From Rhodococcus sp. 1163 (lineage in GTDB: Bacteria > Actinomycetota > Actinomycetes > Mycobacteriales > Mycobacteriaceae), in NCBI RefSeq assembly GCF_002091985.1, contig NZ_MKKX01000032.1, forward strand, positions 1 to 64,000: a stretch of DNA of 64,000 nucleotides, written 5' to 3'. Below, one piece after another: positions 34,446 to 42,801 of this stretch. The position numbers and the translations under genes are program-made. Position 1 is the first letter of the stretch. Every line of letters starts with the position of its first letter. The notes below the pieces were generated by a model, which made no database searches, was not told the origin of the DNA, and saw nothing but the letters and a program-made list of their open reading frames with translations.

Positions 34446-35101
34446 TGGAGAAGCAGATTTCGGTCATGGTCGTCGACGACCACCCCATGTGGCGCGACGG
34501 GGTGGCACGCGACCTCGATGCGGCCGGATTCGACGTCGTCGCCACCGCTGACGGAGTCGGGTCCGCGGGGCGTCGCGCTCAGGCCACGCAACCGGCCGTC
34601 GTGCTGATGGACATGCACCTGACCGACGGCAACGGTGCCGACGCGACGGTCCAGGTACTGCTCGGTTCACCGAACAGTCGGATTCTGGTGCTGTCTGCCT
34701 CCGCTGAACGCGGTGACGTGCTCGACGCAATCAAGTCCGGTGCCAGCGGATACCTGGTCAAGAGTGCATCGGCCGAGGAATTGTTCGACGCTGTCCGGGC
34801 CACCGCCGCCGGGCAAGCCGTGTTCACTCCCGGTCTGGCCGGGCTGGTCCTCGGGGAGTATCGCCGTATCGCCACTGCCCCCGCGGACGCGAACGACACC
34901 GAATTACTACGTCCGACGCTGACCGACCGCGAAACCGAAGTGCTACGACTGGTAGCAAAGGGATTGAGCGCCAAGCAGATTGCGACCAAACTGACGTTGA
35001 GCCATCGCACGGTGGAAAATCACGTGCAGGCCACACTCCGCAAGCTGCAGCTTGCCAATCGGGTGGAGCTGACGCGTTACGCGATCGAACAGGGTTTGTG
35101 A
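34445..35101 (+). CDS. NarL/FixJ-family response regulator
   Basis: 218 aa. Receiver domain with acidic pair D11-D12 and phosphoacceptor D56 (VVLMDMHLTDG), then a LuxR-type HTH (LTDRETEVLRLVAKGLSAKQ; LSHRTVENHVQATL). It is partner of the preceding kinase. Targets are unknown; the downstream envelope genes (DUF1707/LiaF-like, DUF2339) are plausible candidates because related two-component systems respond to envelope stress, but no operator was identified. Confidence 0.92.
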   Translation: MEKQISVMVVDDHPMWRDGVARDLDAAGFDVVATADGVGSAGRRAQATQPAVVLMDMHLTDGNGADATVQVLLGSPNSRILVLSASAERGDVLDAIKSGASGYLVKSASAEELFDAVRATAAGQAVFTPGLAGLVLGEYRRIATAPADANDTELLRPTLTDRETEVLRLVAKGLSAKQIATKLTLSHRTVENHVQATLRKLQLANRVELTRYAIEQGL

Positions 35102-35128
35102 GCCGCCCGCTCGGGGCAACCCCACCCC

Positions 35129-35353
35129 ATGAGTGAGATGGACAAGCCAGTGGATACGACGGTGGACCCGACCGAGAAGTCGGCCGGCCTCGATGCGGAC
35201 GGTGCGCAGAGCGCGGCCGAGCGTGGGGAGGCCGTCCGCGAGTTCGACGACCACCTCGACGGGTCGGGGGACAAGCCGACGTTCCCGACCCCTGATGCCG
35301 CGGAGGTCACCGACACCGAGACGGACCCGAAGACCACGACGCGGACCGAGTAG
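35129..35353 (+). CDS. Small acidic hypothetical protein
   Basis: 74 aa, Asp/Glu/Thr-rich and probably disordered (REFDDHLDGSGDKPTFPTP, TDTETDPKTTTRTE). No domain recognised. It follows the response regulator by 27 bp on the same strand and ends 1 bp from the convergent SRPBCC gene. No good ribosome site; an in-frame ATG at 35138 is an alternative start. Coding is likely because it fills the gap without competing frames, but this is not certain. Confidence 0.45.
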   Translation: MSEMDKPVDTTVDPTEKSAGLDADGAQSAAERGEAVREFDDHLDGSGDKPTFPTPDAAEVTDTETDPKTTTRTE

Positions 35354-35354
35354 C

Positions 35355-35744
35355 TCAGCTCTTGACCAACTGGTTGAGGGCGAGCTTGGCGATCGGAACA
35401 TACGGAAGCACCAGCCCGGGAAAGCCGTCGACCGTCAACCACGTCCGTGAACCGGCCGGATGGGACTCGACGCCGTGGGTCAGCGTCAAGCCCAGCGCGC
35501 GGTTCTGCCACCAGGCCTGCCACGTCCAGGTATGAGCCGCCTCGTCGACGGCGAGCACGCGGAAGTCGATCCGAATCCAGAGTGGTCCCTCGACTCTGCC
35601 CGAGGTATCGGCAACCAGCCGTTCGCCGTCGTAGTCGACCCCGCTGATCTGTGGCGCCCACGTCGACCACATATCGGGGTTCATGTAGCGCTCCCACACA
35701 ATCCCTGCGGGAGCCGAACCGGTCGCATCGATCGTGATCTCCAT
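35355..35744 (-). CDS. SRPBCC (START-like) family protein
   Basis: 129 aa. Typical polyketide-cyclase/START fold signatures: MEITIDATGSAPAGIVWERY, MWSTWAPQISGVDYDG and TWTWQAWWQNRALGLTLTHG. Such proteins bind hydrophobic ligands in a deep cavity. I took ATG 35744; the frame is open further upstream but that part is antisense to the DUF1707 gene and not family-like. It diverges from the DUF1707 gene across 81 bp. Confidence 0.82.
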   Translation of the reverse strand: MEITIDATGSAPAGIVWERYMNPDMWSTWAPQISGVDYDGERLVADTSGRVEGPLWIRIDFRVLAVDEAAHTWTWQAWWQNRALGLTLTHGVESHPAGSRTWLTVDGFPGLVLPYVPIAKLALNQLVKS

Positions 35745-35825
35745 ACTGTGGGCTGTACCCGCGAGCCGGCCCAGCGAACCTTGCAGTTCCAGGCAGTCGC
35801 TTTGCCTGGGCATTATCCTGGTTTC

Positions 35826-36479
35826 ATGGAGGCCAGGAATCTGCGAGTATCGGATGCCGAAAAGGAACATGTCGGTGAGTTGCTCCAGCGTGCGGTGGGT
35901 CTGGGGATGTTGTCCCTCGGGGAGTTCACCGAACGTATGGACACCGCGCTTACCGCGAAGACGCGTGGTGAGCTGAACGCTGTCGTGGCGGATCTGCCCG
36001 GGATGCAGATAGCCGAGCAGTATCGGCCGTCGGTCCCCGCGGCCTCGGCGCCGTATCAGCAGAGCGCCCCCGCCTACGACCGGGCGCATACGGTGTCGTG
36101 GGATCGAAGTCAGGCTTCGGTCGTCCGCGGCACGATGTCGACGGTGTCGCGCAAAGGTCCTTGGAACGTGCCACCCCGGATGGCGATCGACAGCAAACTT
36201 TCGAATGTCACGCTGGACTTCACGCAGGCAATCATGTCGACGCAGGTCGTCGAGATCATGGTGAGCGACTATTGCAGCACTATCTCGCTGATCCTGCCCC
36301 CGGCGGCTACCGCTGACCTCAACGGCCTCGAAACAGTCGGGGGGAGTGCCAACAACAAGGTGCGCACCGGCCCGCCGATCGGGCCGCTGCACGTCATCGT
36401 GCGCGGGAAGGTCCGGTTCGGGACACTCACCGCCAAGCATCCACTGGGTACGTCACTGCGACGGATGTTCGGCAACTGA
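35826..36479 (+). CDS. DUF1707 (SHOCT-like) protein with LiaF-like C-terminus
   Basis: 217 aa. The N-terminal DUF1707 domain is clear: RVSDAEKEHVGELLQRAVG, GMLSLGEFTERMDTALTA. A Pro/Ala/Ser linker leads to a C-terminal beta-rich region (MAIDSKLSNVTLDFTQA; VRFGTLTAKHPLG) resembling the cell-wall-active-antibiotics response domain of LiaF. No membrane segment. It may be an envelope-stress component working with the nearby two-component system; this is inference from family and proximity. Confidence 0.82.
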   Translation: MEARNLRVSDAEKEHVGELLQRAVGLGMLSLGEFTERMDTALTAKTRGELNAVVADLPGMQIAEQYRPSVPAASAPYQQSAPAYDRAHTVSWDRSQASVVRGTMSTVSRKGPWNVPPRMAIDSKLSNVTLDFTQAIMSTQVVEIMVSDYCSTISLILPPAATADLNGLETVGGSANNKVRTGPPIGPLHVIVRGKVRFGTLTAKHPLGTSLRRMFGN

Positions 36480-36569
36480 GCGTTTCCGTAACGCGGTTAG
36501 GCAAACCCCTAGGTAAGGAGGAGTAGAAATACTCAGCCGTTGCCGGGAACCGTCCGACATGATCTGTCC

Positions 36570-38411
36570 ATGACGAATCCGCGTAGTGCCGGTGTCGATC
36601 CGCAGTTGGTAGCCAGATTGTCCGGTCAGTTCGCAGCACTGGGAGAGCACCTCCGGCAGGTTTCCGGCGAACTCGGGCAGCTGCATTCACAACTGGCAGC
36701 TCAGCAGGCACCGATGTTCCCTGCCCAGCCTCAGGTATTCGCCCAGCCGCGGCCCTTCACTCCGCCCCAGCCCCAGCAGTTTCCTCAGCCCCAGCAGTTT
36801 GCCCAGCCCCAGCAGTTCCCTCGACCACCCCAGCCTGCACCGCCCCGGCCTGCCGCGCCGAAAAAAGAGCCATGGTGGCAGCGGGACGGTGTGATCTCTC
36901 GGCTGCTCGCGATCGCCGGTGCCGGAGTGACATTGATCGGCATCGTGATGCTGCTGGTTCTGGCAGCGCAGGCAGGATGGTTCGGGCCGGAGCTACGTGT
37001 CGGTGCGGGAGCGGCATTCTCGTTGGCGTTGGTGTACATCGGGTCCCGGATTTTCGGTCGATCCGGCGGCAGGGTCGGTGGCATCGCCGTTGCGGCGACC
37101 GGAATTGCCGGTCTGTATCTCGACGTCGTGGCCGTCACCGTGATCTACGAGTGGCTCGAGCCGGTTCTCGGTTTGGCCGCTGCTTTCGGTATTGCGTCGG
37201 CTGGTATCGCGCTGGCGGTGTCGTGGCGTTCGCAACCGATGGCGGTGTTGATCCTTACCGGCGTCGCCGTGTGTGCACCGGTGGTCAGCGGCGGAATCAC
37301 GTTGTCGCTCATCGGTTTTTACGCTGCTACGTTCATTGCAACCTTCCCCGCCCAGCTCGGACGTGACTGGCCGCTTTTGAATGCCGCGCGCACACTGCCG
37401 ATCGTTGCCGCTACGTTGCTGGGAATCTCGGCGGCCTCGCCCTCTGCAATCGACACCGGTGATGCCGTCACCCTGCTGATCGTTGCATCCGTCGTCGCGG
37501 CATTCGGGTTGGGAAGCTCGCTCGAACTCCTTCGCCGCAACGCAGCCGACTCGATGGCATCGGCGATGATGGCGCTCGGTGCACTGCCGATCCTCTTGGT
37601 GGGCACCCTGTTCGAGCGTTGGACACTCGCGCTGGTCGAACTCCTGGTCGCCGTTGCCTGCGCGGCAACTATCGCCTTGGCACGCTGGTTGCCGGTGCAT
37701 GCCAGGATTGTGCTTTCGCTCCTCGGCGCGGCGGCGCTGCTGCAGGCCGTCGTCGTTCCGACCGCAGTGGAGCTGCGTCCGCTCACGCTGTTGGTGGTCG
37801 CTGCTGCGGCACTCGTTCTCGCGCATAAGCTCTCGTCCAAGATCGCGTACTTCCTCGGCGGTGCATTCGCCGCACTCGGGACCATCGGTTTCGTTGTCAT
37901 CGCACCCGTCGACGGCCTTGTGGATGCGGACTACGCCACCGGGCATGTCGGCATCGTGGTTGCCGGGCTGCTGTTGGTAGCGGTTGCGGCGGGCCTGGTT
38001 CTGGTTGCTGTCCAACTCGGTATTGTCGAGGAGAACGTGCAGTCTTGCTGGGTGTTCGCAGGCATTGTCTCGCTTTACGGTCTGACGTCCGCGACGGTCG
38101 CCCTCGGAGTGGGAGCAATCGGCGGCACAACAGGATTCATCGCGGGTCACTGTGCGGCCACTATCGGATGGATGGCGGTGGCCATGGCATTGCTGATCAT
38201 GGGACTCCGGAGTGAGAAGTACGCGCACACTGCACTATTGGCGGGCTTGTCCCTGACCACTGCTGCGGTGGCCAAGCTGTTCTTGTTCGATCTGGTTGCT
38301 CTCGATGGGCTCTTCCGTGTCGGCGCCTTCATCGTCGTCGGACTTCTGTTGCTCTTCGCGGGCACCAGGTATGCAAAGGTGTTCGCAGACCGCGAGTCCG
38401 AACAGGTATAG
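36570..38411 (+). CDS. DUF2339 polytopic membrane protein
   Basis: 613 aa. A short soluble N-terminus with a helix (LVARLSGQFAALGEHLRQV) and a Pro/Gln-rich repeat (PQQF x3), then KKEPWWQRDGVISRLLAIAG, the typical entry to DUF2339, and about 16-18 membrane segments to the end. Function unknown; members are implicated in envelope or peptidoglycan-related roles only by annotation. ATG 36570 lacks a strong ribosome site. An 18-bp tandem repeat encodes the PQQF region. Confidence 0.8.
   Translation: MTNPRSAGVDPQLVARLSGQFAALGEHLRQVSGELGQLHSQLAAQQAPMFPAQPQVFAQPRPFTPPQPQQFPQPQQFAQPQQFPRPPQPAPPRPAAPKKEPWWQRDGVISRLLAIAGAGVTLIGIVMLLVLAAQAGWFGPELRVGAGAAFSLALVYIGSRIFGRSGGRVGGIAVAATGIAGLYLDVVAVTVIYEWLEPVLGLAAAFGIASAGIALAVSWRSQPMAVLILTGVAVCAPVVSGGITLSLIGFYAATFIATFPAQLGRDWPLLNAARTLPIVAATLLGISAASPSAIDTGDAVTLLIVASVVAAFGLGSSLELLRRNAADSMASAMMALGALPILLVGTLFERWTLALVELLVAVACAATIALARWLPVHARIVLSLLGAAALLQAVVVPTAVELRPLTLLVVAAAALVLAHKLSSKIAYFLGGAFAALGTIGFVVIAPVDGLVDADYATGHVGIVVAGLLLVAVAAGLVLVAVQLGIVEENVQSCWVFAGIVSLYGLTSATVALGVGAIGGTTGFIAGHCAATIGWMAVAMALLIMGLRSEKYAHTALLAGLSLTTAAVAKLFLFDLVALDGLFRVGAFIVVGLLLLFAGTRYAKVFADRESEQV
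36771..36824. repeat. 18-bp tandem repeat in the DUF2339 gene, three copies
   Basis: CCCCAGCAGTTTCCTCAG (36771-36788), CCCCAGCAGTTTGCCCAG (36789-36806), CCCCAGCAGTTCCCTCGA (36807-36824). It encodes PQQFPQ-type repeats in the cytoplasmic linker. Confidence 0.85.
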
Positions 38412-38435
38412 GTAGGTGCGGACGAACCCGCCGGC

Positions 38436-40328
38436 TCAGTAGGGTGCTGGTCGGCGGCGTTCGCGGGCATTTCCGGCAGCGCGGTGTTCCCGAAAGCGGC
38501 GGCGGAGGTCGCGGATTCTCCGCTGAGCTTCGTCGGTGCCGGCCCGGGCGAGTTCGGAACGCGAGGGCGGGTGCGTGTGGGGAGGCATGTGTTTCTCCCA
38601 CCAGGTCGGACCGTCCGGGCAATCCTCCGGGGGCGCCGGATGCCTTTTGCGAACGCGAAGTGGCGGGGCATCCGGAACCGAGAAGTCGGGCAATGTGATT
38701 CGTCTGGAACCGGCATTGCCCGTCCACAGGATCGCGCCACCGGATAGCATCGCGCACGCCCACATGCGGGCAGTCTTCGCTTGATGATGACAAGTACATA
38801 CCGGGTGCAGATTGGATCCGACCGTCCATCCACCTGCCCGAGGATTGTCCTGATCGAACGGGACGATGTGGTCGAGTTGGCACCGAGACGACGGCGTGTC
38901 ACAGCCCGGAAATGTGCACGTGCGGTACGCCATTCGGACCATCGAGGCCACAGCTTGCGAAGGCCGATACGTCAACGCTCCGGGTGGTGGACCGTCGAGT
39001 CCGCCGTGCCCGTCAGGGAACACTCCTGCAGCCTTCGATGGATCACGCTCGATCTCGCGCAGGACTGAATCGACGTAGCGGCGTAGGGCAGAGTCCTCCC
39101 CTGGGGTGTGCAGGTAGATCTGGTGTGGGCCTGGTCGAGGAACCTCCGCTGCCCCGCGAACTCTGCCGCGCCCGAGGATCCTCCGAAGTACCTGTTTGAC
39201 CCGCGGTAAGGGCGACTCCGGCTCGTCATCGTGGGTGTCGCTCGATCCTGGATCGGATTGTTCGGCAACCGGATTGTCTACCGCGCCCGTGCGTTCAGTG
39301 GCGTTCTTCCTAGTGGGCCTGATGGCACTCGTCTCGTCCGTCGCGACAGTCTCAGGTTCGGTACCCGAGCCGGTGCTTCCACCTCGGTTCACCTCGAGCA
39401 CCTCGACCAACTCGGTCAAGATTGCCTGCCACCGTGCGTCTTGGGCCAACATCCGCACCAGGTCCGGATCGAATGCCGTCCCGTCGGGCAAGGTCGCCGG
39501 TGTCGAGGACAATCCCAACAATGTTTCGACGTCGATGAGGATGTTGAGTAGATGACCGCGTCGCGGAGCGATCTCTTCCGCGACACCCGCTGCCGTACAC
39601 CCCTCGCTGCGCTCGCACCGGCACGCCAAGGCGTGCTCGCCGTACAGCAAAGCCAACAATCCATCCACGCGGCGCTGCTGGCCTGTACGCGGATCCTTTG
39701 TGCATACGGTCGCGGCGATCTCGGAAATCAGGGCCTCCGCCTCGGCCCCTTGCAGATCCGACATCTGCGCGCGCAGTACAGACATCCCGGTACCGTCCTC
39801 GTGGACGCTGACTCCGGTCGAGGCTGCCTTCGCTTGCGTCTGTGCCGCAGTCGCTTCCGCTCTGTCGAATTGCATCCACAAACTCCACACCCGGTTTCGC
39901 AAGCGGCGTGGTGCCATACTTTCGGCTGCCGCGAGAGCTTGGAATTCGATCGCCTTCACGGTGCGTGCGCTGGCTTTGTCGAGCACCGATGCCAGCACCA
40001 CTACTCGTGCCCAGTCGATGCCCCCGAATATCAACCGCAGCGCCGTCAAGGGCAGGTGGTTCAACGCTTCGGCGGTATCGAGGAGAGTGCGGCCTGTCGA
40101 CAACGACACCGTCAGTTGCGTCGAGATCTCACAGAGCACTTCACGATGACACTCCGACGGATCTCCGCCGCACTCCTCGGCATCGGCGAGGCGGCGATCG
40201 AGGATCTCGCATACTGCCTCGACCAGGCGGCCGCGACGAACATTCTCCGCGGACGCGCATTCGGTGAGGATGTCGAGCATGCCGCCAACAGCCTGGTCAG
40301 CAGTCTCGATGAACCTCGATTCGAACAT
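38436..40328 (-). CDS. DUF222/HNH endonuclease-domain protein (13E12-type)
   Basis: About 630 aa. N-terminal DUF222 helical region, a variable charged middle (~residues 320-400) and a C-terminal HNH nuclease fold: CTFPGCDTPSSRCQLDHIVP, then GSNLHPVCTCHHQAKT. Zinc-binding cysteines and the DH pair are intact. This family is repeated in mycobacteria as REP13E12 and behaves like mobile or multi-copy genes; its substrate is unknown. I used ATG 40328; a GTG at 40358 is also in frame. It ends 24 bp from the DUF2339 gene, convergent. Confidence 0.83.
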   Translation of the reverse strand: MFESRFIETADQAVGGMLDILTECASAENVRRGRLVEAVCEILDRRLADAEECGGDPSECHREVLCEISTQLTVSLSTGRTLLDTAEALNHLPLTALRLIFGGIDWARVVVLASVLDKASARTVKAIEFQALAAAESMAPRRLRNRVWSLWMQFDRAEATAAQTQAKAASTGVSVHEDGTGMSVLRAQMSDLQGAEAEALISEIAATVCTKDPRTGQQRRVDGLLALLYGEHALACRCERSEGCTAAGVAEEIAPRRGHLLNILIDVETLLGLSSTPATLPDGTAFDPDLVRMLAQDARWQAILTELVEVLEVNRGGSTGSGTEPETVATDETSAIRPTRKNATERTGAVDNPVAEQSDPGSSDTHDDEPESPLPRVKQVLRRILGRGRVRGAAEVPRPGPHQIYLHTPGEDSALRRYVDSVLREIERDPSKAAGVFPDGHGGLDGPPPGALTYRPSQAVASMVRMAYRTCTFPGCDTPSSRCQLDHIVPFDQDNPRAGGWTVGSNLHPVCTCHHQAKTARMWACAMLSGGAILWTGNAGSRRITLPDFSVPDAPPLRVRKRHPAPPEDCPDGPTWWEKHMPPHTHPPSRSELARAGTDEAQRRIRDLRRRFREHRAAGNARERRRPAPY

Positions 40329-40376
40329 ACTGTCGAGTGTAACTTCTCTTACCGACACAAACTCGAAACCCAGAGA

Positions 40377-42572
40377 TCAACGTGCGCTTGCTGATTCGCG
40401 CCCAGCCGAAGTCGCGACGCTCTCATCCTCCAAGGCCGGCTCGCCGAGACCGGTTCGACGCTGGATTCGTTTCATCCATTCCGGTGCCCACCAGCAGTTG
40501 TCGCCGAGAAGCTTCATTGTTGCCGGGACCAGGAACATGCGGATCACCGTCGCATCGATGATGAGCGCGGCAATCATGCCGAAGGCGATGTACTTCATCA
40601 TCACCAGGTCCGAGAATGCGAACGAGCCCGTCACCACGATGAGTATCAGTGCTGCCGCGGTGATGATGCGTCCGGAATGCGAAGTGCCGATTCGGATTGC
40701 GTCGGTGGTGCTTGCGCCCCTGTCTCGTGCCTCGACCATCCTCGAGAGCAGGAAGACTTCGTAGTCGGTGGACAGTCCGAAGACGATTGCGCCGATGAGC
40801 AGCAGAATCATCGCCATGATCGGACCCGGGGTGAAGTTCAGCAACTCCGAACCGTGTCCGTCGATGAAGATCCACGTCAGAATGCCCATCGTCGCACCCA
40901 ATCCCAGCGCGGTCATGAGCACTGCCTTGATGGGCAGAATCAGCGACCCGAACGTCAGGAACATCAACAGCGTCACGATGAGGACTACCAGGATTGCGGT
41001 GAGCGGCAGTCGATCCACCAGTGCCGCAATCGAGTCCTGTTCTATTGCAGGCGTTCCCGTGATCTGCACGCTTGCGCCGTCCGGAACTTCGATGCCGCGC
41101 AGGTAATCGAGTGCAGGCTGGGAATCGTTGCGGTCCTCGAGGCCTGCCTTGAAGACGATGACACCGTCTTTGCTTGCACCGGTAGGTGTGAACTTCTCGA
41201 CGAGTCCGGGAGCTTCGTTGGCTTGCTTGGTGATCTGCCCGAGGGATGCGCCCTGCGCGTTCGATATCACCAGCTTGAGTGGCTCGGTGCGTTGTCCAGG
41301 GAACAGTTCGTCGAACTGAGATTGCGCCACCCGCGTCGGGTTGTCGGGCGGAAGATACGTCTCGTTGATTCCGCCGAATTCGATCCTTCCCACCGGAAGG
41401 GTCAGCACCAGCAGCGCGAGCACGATCGTGACGGCAACCTTGACGGGACGCCGCATGACCCAGCGGGTCAGCTTGCCCCACATGCCGTTCTCGATTTCCT
41501 CGGACGACTTGGTTTTACGCATGAACTTGAAGCCCAGCGCGTCGACGCGTGGACCGAGAACTGCAAGCAGCGCAGGTAGGACGGTCACCGCGACGAGAGC
41601 GGCCAGCGCGACGGTAGCGATGGATCCGTATGCGACGGACCGAAGGAAGCCATGCGGGAACAGCAGCAGGCCACCGAGACTGGCAACGATCATCGTCGCA
41701 GAGAACGTCACGGTGCGCCCCGCCGTCATCACGGTGCGGCGGACTGCCTTTCGCGTCGAGTATCCGTCGCCGAGTTCCTCACGGAAGCGGGAGACGATGA
41801 AGAGTCCGTAGTCGATTGCAAGGCCGAGTCCGACCATCGACACCACCGGCGCCACGAATGTGTTGACTTCGGTGAAGTTGGTGAACAGCTTGACGATTCC
41901 GTTGGCGCTGACCACCGTCAAGGCGCCGACGACGAGGGGGAGCGCAGCCGCGACGATTCCACCGAAGATGAAGAACAAAAGGACTGCAACAGCAGGAATG
42001 GCGAGGATCTCCATTCGATGAATGTCATCGGCCATCGTCGATTGCAAGGCCCCGGCAACCGCTTGGAGTCCCGCAACCTGGACGTCGACGCCATCGATGT
42101 AGAACGCGTCCTTGACGGCTTGGAAGTTGTTCGTCAGGGCCGTCTCGTCTTCGCCCACTATCGCGATGCTGGTGACAGCGTGCTGTTTGTCCGTGGTTGC
42201 CAGTGCGGCTGCGCGGGCAGCACCGTCCACGGTGAAGTAGGTGCCGTTGATCTTGGCGATCTGGGCAGGGTGTTCTGCGACAAGCGAGTTCAGGTTGGCA
42301 GTGACCGCGGCAGTGAATTCCGGATCGTCCACCGTCTTTCCCTCGGGAGCGGTGTAGAGCACGATGACATCGCCCTCTGTGTCACGTCCGAACGTGTCGT
42401 CGGCGAACTGAGCAGCACGCACCGATTCCGAACCGGGGTCGTCGAAGCCGCCCTGGCTCAGTCGATTCTCGAATCCGACCCCGTACGCGGCCAAACCGAG
42501 AAGGCCGGCCACCATGACTCCGATGACCGTGAATCGCCAGCGGTGGACAAGATCCCCCCATCGGGCGAACAC
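40377..42572 (-). CDS. MMPL-family transporter, tail-less tandem paralogue of MmpL3
   Basis: 731 aa RND-type exporter nearly identical in layout to the membrane core of the neighbouring MmpL3: same start MFARWGDLV, same proton-relay pairs (GLAIDYGLF, FGLSTDYEVF) and same FMRKTKSSEEIENGMWGKL loop. It ends soon after the last membrane helix and lacks the long cytoplasmic tail. It likely transports a mycolate glycolipid such as trehalose monomycolate or a related lipid. GTG start with GAGGAG upstream. 229 bp separate it from mmpL3, so a private promoter is possible. Confidence 0.88.
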   Translation of the reverse strand: MFARWGDLVHRWRFTVIGVMVAGLLGLAAYGVGFENRLSQGGFDDPGSESVRAAQFADDTFGRDTEGDVIVLYTAPEGKTVDDPEFTAAVTANLNSLVAEHPAQIAKINGTYFTVDGAARAAALATTDKQHAVTSIAIVGEDETALTNNFQAVKDAFYIDGVDVQVAGLQAVAGALQSTMADDIHRMEILAIPAVAVLLFFIFGGIVAAALPLVVGALTVVSANGIVKLFTNFTEVNTFVAPVVSMVGLGLAIDYGLFIVSRFREELGDGYSTRKAVRRTVMTAGRTVTFSATMIVASLGGLLLFPHGFLRSVAYGSIATVALAALVAVTVLPALLAVLGPRVDALGFKFMRKTKSSEEIENGMWGKLTRWVMRRPVKVAVTIVLALLVLTLPVGRIEFGGINETYLPPDNPTRVAQSQFDELFPGQRTEPLKLVISNAQGASLGQITKQANEAPGLVEKFTPTGASKDGVIVFKAGLEDRNDSQPALDYLRGIEVPDGASVQITGTPAIEQDSIAALVDRLPLTAILVVLIVTLLMFLTFGSLILPIKAVLMTALGLGATMGILTWIFIDGHGSELLNFTPGPIMAMILLLIGAIVFGLSTDYEVFLLSRMVEARDRGASTTDAIRIGTSHSGRIITAAALILIVVTGSFAFSDLVMMKYIAFGMIAALIIDATVIRMFLVPATMKLLGDNCWWAPEWMKRIQRRTGLGEPALEDESVATSAGRESASAR

Positions 42573-42626
42573 TCAGGTCACTCCTCGAAGTTCGGCAATG
42601 ACAGCCATGCTTCCCCCATCTCGACG

Positions 42627-42751
42627 TAAGACACCACACATCGCCCCAGCGACTCGATCTGTGGTCGTGATCTTGCTTCCCAGGGGACAACGGTCGGAAA
42701 GAATGCAGCGTTCCCGAATTTCACACTGTGAGATTCCACAGCGGTGTCTTA
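42627..42751. promoter_or_regulatory. Widely spaced 9-bp inverted repeat upstream of the second mmpL gene
   Basis: TAAGACACC (42627-42635) and GGTGTCTTA (42743-42751), perfect, 107 nt apart, within the 229-bp gap between mmpL3 and its paralogue. TTTCACACTGTGAGA lies just before the second arm. These could be paired regulator sites or chance; no regulator is assignable. Confidence 0.3.
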
Positions 42752-42801
42752 CCTTCCCGGCACCGAGAGCGATCCAGGATTGTGATTCGACTGCGGTAGG
42801 G

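Noticed and set aside
35745-36440. Upstream extension of the SRPBCC gene
   Set aside because: Antisense to the DUF1707 gene with no SRPBCC features before MEITIDATG.
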